Assembly: GCA_030144725.1 (NCBI GenBank)
Contig: JASKMD010000016.1
Coordinates: forward strand, 1,269,793-1,333,792
Reading direction: 5' to 3'
Length of the DNA stretch: 64,000 nucleotides
Origin: Haematococcus lacustris
Lineage: Eukaryota > Chlorophyta > Chlorophyceae > Chlamydomonadales > Haematococcaceae
Program-made: the position numbers and the translations under genes
The notes under the pieces: generated by a model
The model's input: the letters and a program-made list of their open reading frames with translations, nothing else
Told to the model about the DNA's origin: nothing
The model's database searches: none
Shown: positions 63,701 through 64,000 of the stretch, piece after piece
Layout: the number at the start of each line of letters is the position of its first letter
Position numbering within the stretch: the first letter of the stretch is position 1

Positions 63701-64000
63701 ACCCAGAGAACAACACCATCAATAAGGCAGAACTCACAGCGATACACGCGGCACTGAAAGCGGGGGCCAGACGCATCGCCACCGATAGCCTATGCTCTCT
63801 ATATCAGATCCGCCGAGCCCTGGCTAACCCGATGTCCCTCATCAATCATAGACACAACGACATCCTGACGGACATCGCCACTCTCATCATCGACAGCCCC
63901 GTCACGACCCAATTCTACAAGGTCCGGGCCCACTCGGGCATCATCGGCAACGAAGGCGCTGATGCCCTTGCTAAACACGCAGCGCTACACCCGGAGCAGG
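54706..64000 (+). CDS. Non-LTR polyprotein: 2A, Josephin-like protease, APE, RT, PHD, RNase H (partial)
   Basis: The ATG at 54706 is a candidate start; the frame is open upstream, and at least 3,098 codons lie before the window edge. In order: Pro/Ala repeat (54745-55410); 2A-like GDVEANPGP (56197-56223); first protease-like block (PGHSMAMKCTSGAWHLLDSL, 56562-56621); second, Josephin-like block with GQYEECCLVHAFNMAMG (Cys at 56869-56874) and HHHATVIKH...WYQLDSFN (57220-57282); AP endonuclease 57946-58650 (TTFNVRGL, LTETM, LAGDINATM, SRIDAIL, SDHRPL); reverse transcriptase about 59690-60700 (GGKAPGPDG, LLVDFTSAFN, GTIQGDSLSPFLF, YADDIAIL); PHD finger 62146-62286; RNase H from about 63583 (YTDGSC, NKAELTAI, TDS, AHSGIIGNEGADALAKHA). 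All expected catalytic residues are visible. Confidence 0.8.
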   Translation, partial: MRDTNTHRHTSHLAALPTALPTAPPAPPTAPPVAASVASPATLPAATPAAPLTTPPAAPPAVPPTAPPAAALATASPAASPATAPPAAPPATPHTATPSTPSAASPAASPDVAPVAPPTAQPATSQETLPATPPAASPAASPAATPVAPPTTPPTPPAAPPVVPPAAPPAATPAAAPPAAPSATPHVATPTTPPATSPAAPTSATPAAPPTAPPATSHADPPATPPTASPAAPPDAPMCRRAETPMADNCWQWNWTDRSQCPAHSSYIDQCLGASYQWLTRHKNVVGTPYSKKGRMRLWNEWSTPLTTLAPRYGTMPHAYDVAQGHHVNASSQQQYRDESTSHAHHCIPTHTGSVIDHQNRVIAQFLLIAIGTYIRNTSLQHRHHPTATESKRCLRRHRKRLGSYRSTIRAIGYNLMTGLDGTLAASSSLCKLSNTFHLSTNGAKNGRPHTVYQYNSTLHVYCCYQTTLGESNWTTSTFNPIAAARAVYVAWLLLAAGDVEANPGPEVAHFKQDKDSSACQVYSLNNAAGHEWVTMQDIDNFYENRLPQLTDHFERGAWLMARGVDGYSDEVIEMYLRSHYGLAVQSIAQLNQPSDWTADNLGNLAGQYGTHTFLCKKPGHSMAMKCTSGAWHLLDSLKTTATPLLHIPAATKQTMHQLFVITPNIRTREQIRRCEEKGIYHIISHAEQACDHDSNTTTPGPTHTPIHNPAQLYMEGQYEECCLVHAFNMAMGKKCIDYHAVIRHCKQLAEHLQHLAQAARDDGHMIRSFNTDHIYHEKGKFSSDTLNHYLHRQHHETHTYLHPATTYLPTHSITPEVITTTVASTGATHTDAVILLSHHHATVIKHTQQGWYQLDSFNRVPKPLSTPNDWGRLQGNLLTICTGNVRHTRFVRREIWIADPLEATTASALAAHFQDHTDPIDLTNNHIEEGEILAPPPVTTIDADKNSTLDTKRSTTIEGTPLHEEPARSRQRRDIPTVTLRPPAPSGKPRTNRPTTRVDTNTGPSAKRVRATKAHRNDTHTQTLMSQYLCKPTGAHTTRLNPNIAETQQTTPDNDPRTSQHNNPSTELPQATLNRQHITLTTFNVRGLCRSRNEVLNLVLKHSPDILILTETMTQPKSNKPSSGWLKRVMPNYTVHRHEGHSEVLIGIRHDLAIQMQTTMLPPCTDADVNTRCVILSLRQRQSEELTLVATYWPSGNNDDAIPLRRKMQEHIRTATGHLPGSLILAGDINATMKTEDRSEHTEYPQDHMMREFATELRLSEADPGDRAWTYQQPHCNSRIDAILTRDARQGPGHRTHVDTNAYLSDHRPLTATLTTTRLGIDLAATHQPLKHSHTILTTPITNKDREAYRHGVQQPSSGAPQLHAQLTAYLAPMYTDATHFLTTLDKADPQQPQRLTLVAGLPAREAVDTAAAMLTTLLETCRGTAMQTCNTKTLTRGGQHYQRRSMCKIRQALGKKLKTTRELSRKARMLFKQNSAHPSIDDLLPETDTINAEVREAVQARQGDGTTENYVQAALAQLTNSYRDQIHKLDDDDSALAIAQARLRMQHLISTQPKKANKYILRPSRTDHKGLQALADPDTKNICTAPADLNRIITAAYRHKLTPPNPKTGHYTNTQTRNYPWTRPKAADPFTLHTCQNIHWMHTAIMDKAGFQECISRLSGGKAPGPDGIENEIIKMLPWEMRDTIHQLFIIMWATGCTPTTWKTSDTCLLYKDKGQETDLNAYRPVGLANTIYKLWTSLITKALYEYAEANGMLSNCQAGFRSHRDTTQQLQMLVMALEDAKLAKVDIYALLVDFTSAFNTTCQDKLLWIMHDLGFPTDATDAVKDLYTGATTRFRTPYGPTDPVPVDRGTIQGDSLSPFLFLIYIEPLLRWLQVGARGYKFTSDTTDSAGRFTIGSIDYADDIAILCNSISNLRCQADKLSAYSDWGHLIVSHSKTLATAALHKAHQSGRCSTMAEAEKQARRELQAVTLQGKPVTYLKPTSPFTYLGVLLTMTLNWKPQHIAMMTQLRQKLERLRRSFASARQAIHIIKTAIIPSLAYSFCVAPCTPGDLDLYDRAINQCVKKKLRLPLGTPNAVVREDIDKLGLGISSTAKEYHTRNTTALLHSLQSTDTTHAHITRCMLHKQITWLYAQAAKHGHRMLIMLRHTLRARQLLHATTAQLTATQEGQELYPKETKLLGQLITQNTSPLPLDIVSACMTCLKSLGIRHATELQHTIAGHTYIISGQMLKERFHNKVQQKHYIALNRLTTMATQDRCPTTTEAKDIAAKRDTTLDLPAAQRLIKPWAAGLTELAPTDVEEDTKHRYADIRAYATAKKTTPTEATHVTGHATQPAAQEAIKSSSRLLRRENRETQSPPTKPARPQGTKRNTEGRQIQTIPEDIVHIIGLDLPGLSSWKVDKACRCKPKDLGSILGAMYGHQEAITSIDGWQWDGINKESYYKVHWKPTIIDKWALPLCAEEGYTPSHIEPISREEAKDVCTCELCWLPRGDSPTCHNCKRAYHPACLEEALLSGHKEPGHWLCPICKFGSNEFKTTMRLSAHSDLIRVHWRPTLEPAPLITAHLDYLARRSDYEEENKRIQEARYARPDTQLPTHTRQGLPDPHTWLPRCTNLHSKAIFHTYPINPQTDIVGTGKCETFLQLHPHMTTPAMNPSTGEPIMPKHDLVQHVTVHDESGRTIGLLTKQQHQHLHAWLQHTPHTRNLATELVALLRRQDTQSSRHPMRLAQDKALNTLHTTRSFPSTVQRWADPLTVRPETTTYWSPDINDTAFGAHHNCLLVRHTGLSTWNVPADDAVALKCVNHAIHSAHQEEAMATIMLIPGKKGISYPKHIDTLRRYPEYCQHLASIPLNNTNGSKLGKHATLLVYVIWNAAGQLLTTKGNPQGWMASTATALHPDRETHPLLRRPHNQNQPATLPSGHKQHLRLPLDRALPTLGHTRSQHQLTHHSTTLPRMAITEWTTIAYTDGSCIKTSEPDPARVGAGVYIPESNALLTIAMNDPENNTINKAELTAIHAALKAGARRIATDSLCSLYQIRRALANPMSLINHRHNDILTDIATLIIDSPVTTQFYKVRAHSGIIGNEGADALAKHAALHPEQ
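54745..55410 (+). repeat. Pro/Ala-coding degenerate repeat
   Basis: Units of the type GCCCCACCTGCTGCC/CCACCTACTACC, 12-15 bp, code an Ala-Pro-Pro-Ala linker of about 220 residues. The unit length keeps all frames open, including a long spurious minus-strand frame. Confidence 0.85.
56197..56223 (+). other. 2A-like ribosome-skipping motif
   Basis: The frame codes GDVEANPGP, a full match to the 2A consensus D(V/I)ExNPGP, preceded by a hydrophobic Leu/Ala run (YVAWLLLAA) as usual for 2A. Known 2A peptides release the chain between Gly and the last Pro, so translation would yield the leader ending in NPG and a downstream protein starting with Pro at 56221. It splits the Pro-rich leader from the protease and endonuclease-RT part. 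Confidence 0.8.

Larger units (their letters stand above)
51725..64000 (+). mobile_element. APE-type non-LTR retrotransposon, 3' end beyond window
   Basis: A single plus-strand frame stays open from 51775 (after TAG 51772-51774) to the end of the window. It carries, from about 56200, 2A motif, cysteine-protease-like segments, AP endonuclease, reverse transcriptase, PHD finger and RNase H. The 5' boundary is inferred to be about 51725-51775, where the minus-strand hAT-like pseudogene is cut. The clade is uncertain: APE plus C-terminal RNase H fits the L1/I/Ingi-type range; Dualen-like elements of Chlamydomonas are another comparison. Confidence 0.75.

Overview
This window reads as nuclear DNA of a chlorophyte green alga. 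It is probably volvocalean; the style (Leu/Gln-coding CTG/CAG repeats, high GC in coding parts, GT-AG introns, copia/gypsy/hAT/APE-RT mixtures) recalls Haematococcus- or Chlamydomonas-like genomes, but this is inference. I recognise no ordinary host gene. Almost every coding stretch belongs to a transposable element or its relic. There is no prokaryotic gene organisation, no CRISPR array and no rRNA.

Layout. 1-993: featureless. 994-3626: DNA transposon with perfect 128-bp terminal inverted repeats (TIRs) and a transposase-like protein. 3627-7080: two head-to-head copies of a TIR family (ends TCAGGxGxCCCAAC, 7-bp target duplications) forming a giant inverted repeat; further copies lie at 17507, 22870, 27340, 35940 (partial) and 36480. 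8021-17416: a 9.4-kb LTR element without its own pol, in minus orientation, whose ends share the duplication CTATA. Nested in it are a chromodomain gypsy element (9001-11760, with a 500-N gap) and a CACTA-like element (11860-15032). 15497-20849 and 20860-26212: a 5.35-kb direct tandem duplication with very few differences. 28167-34859: a young, intact chromoviral gypsy (LTRs differ at one base) that split a Fanzor/TnpB-like pseudogene. 36480-43835: a TIR element containing an intact copia element (37966-43780, minus). 44005-46974: two opposite copies of another TIR family (4-bp duplications), the second hit at its very end by a hAT transposon (46977-49536, 8-bp duplication). 49738-51722: a decayed hAT-like gene. 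About 51775-64000: a large APE-type non-LTR retrotransposon running off the window.

How the parts work together. The gypsy and copia elements each carry what LTR retrotransposition needs. The pol-less LTR element has the same primer site and polypurine-adjacent sequence as the copia element, so it was probably mobilised by a copia relative. The non-LTR element encodes, in one frame, a proline/alanine-rich leader, a 2A-like ribosome-skipping motif, cysteine-protease-like segments, an apurinic endonuclease, reverse transcriptase, a PHD finger and RNase H.

Most notable: the 2A motif and Josephin-like protease in the non-LTR element, tRNA T-arm-like hairpins inside the LTRs of both gypsy families, the 7-bp-TSD TIR family with exact duplications in several copies, and the Fanzor-like gene split by gypsy. 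All calls are by eye from sequence; no database search was run.
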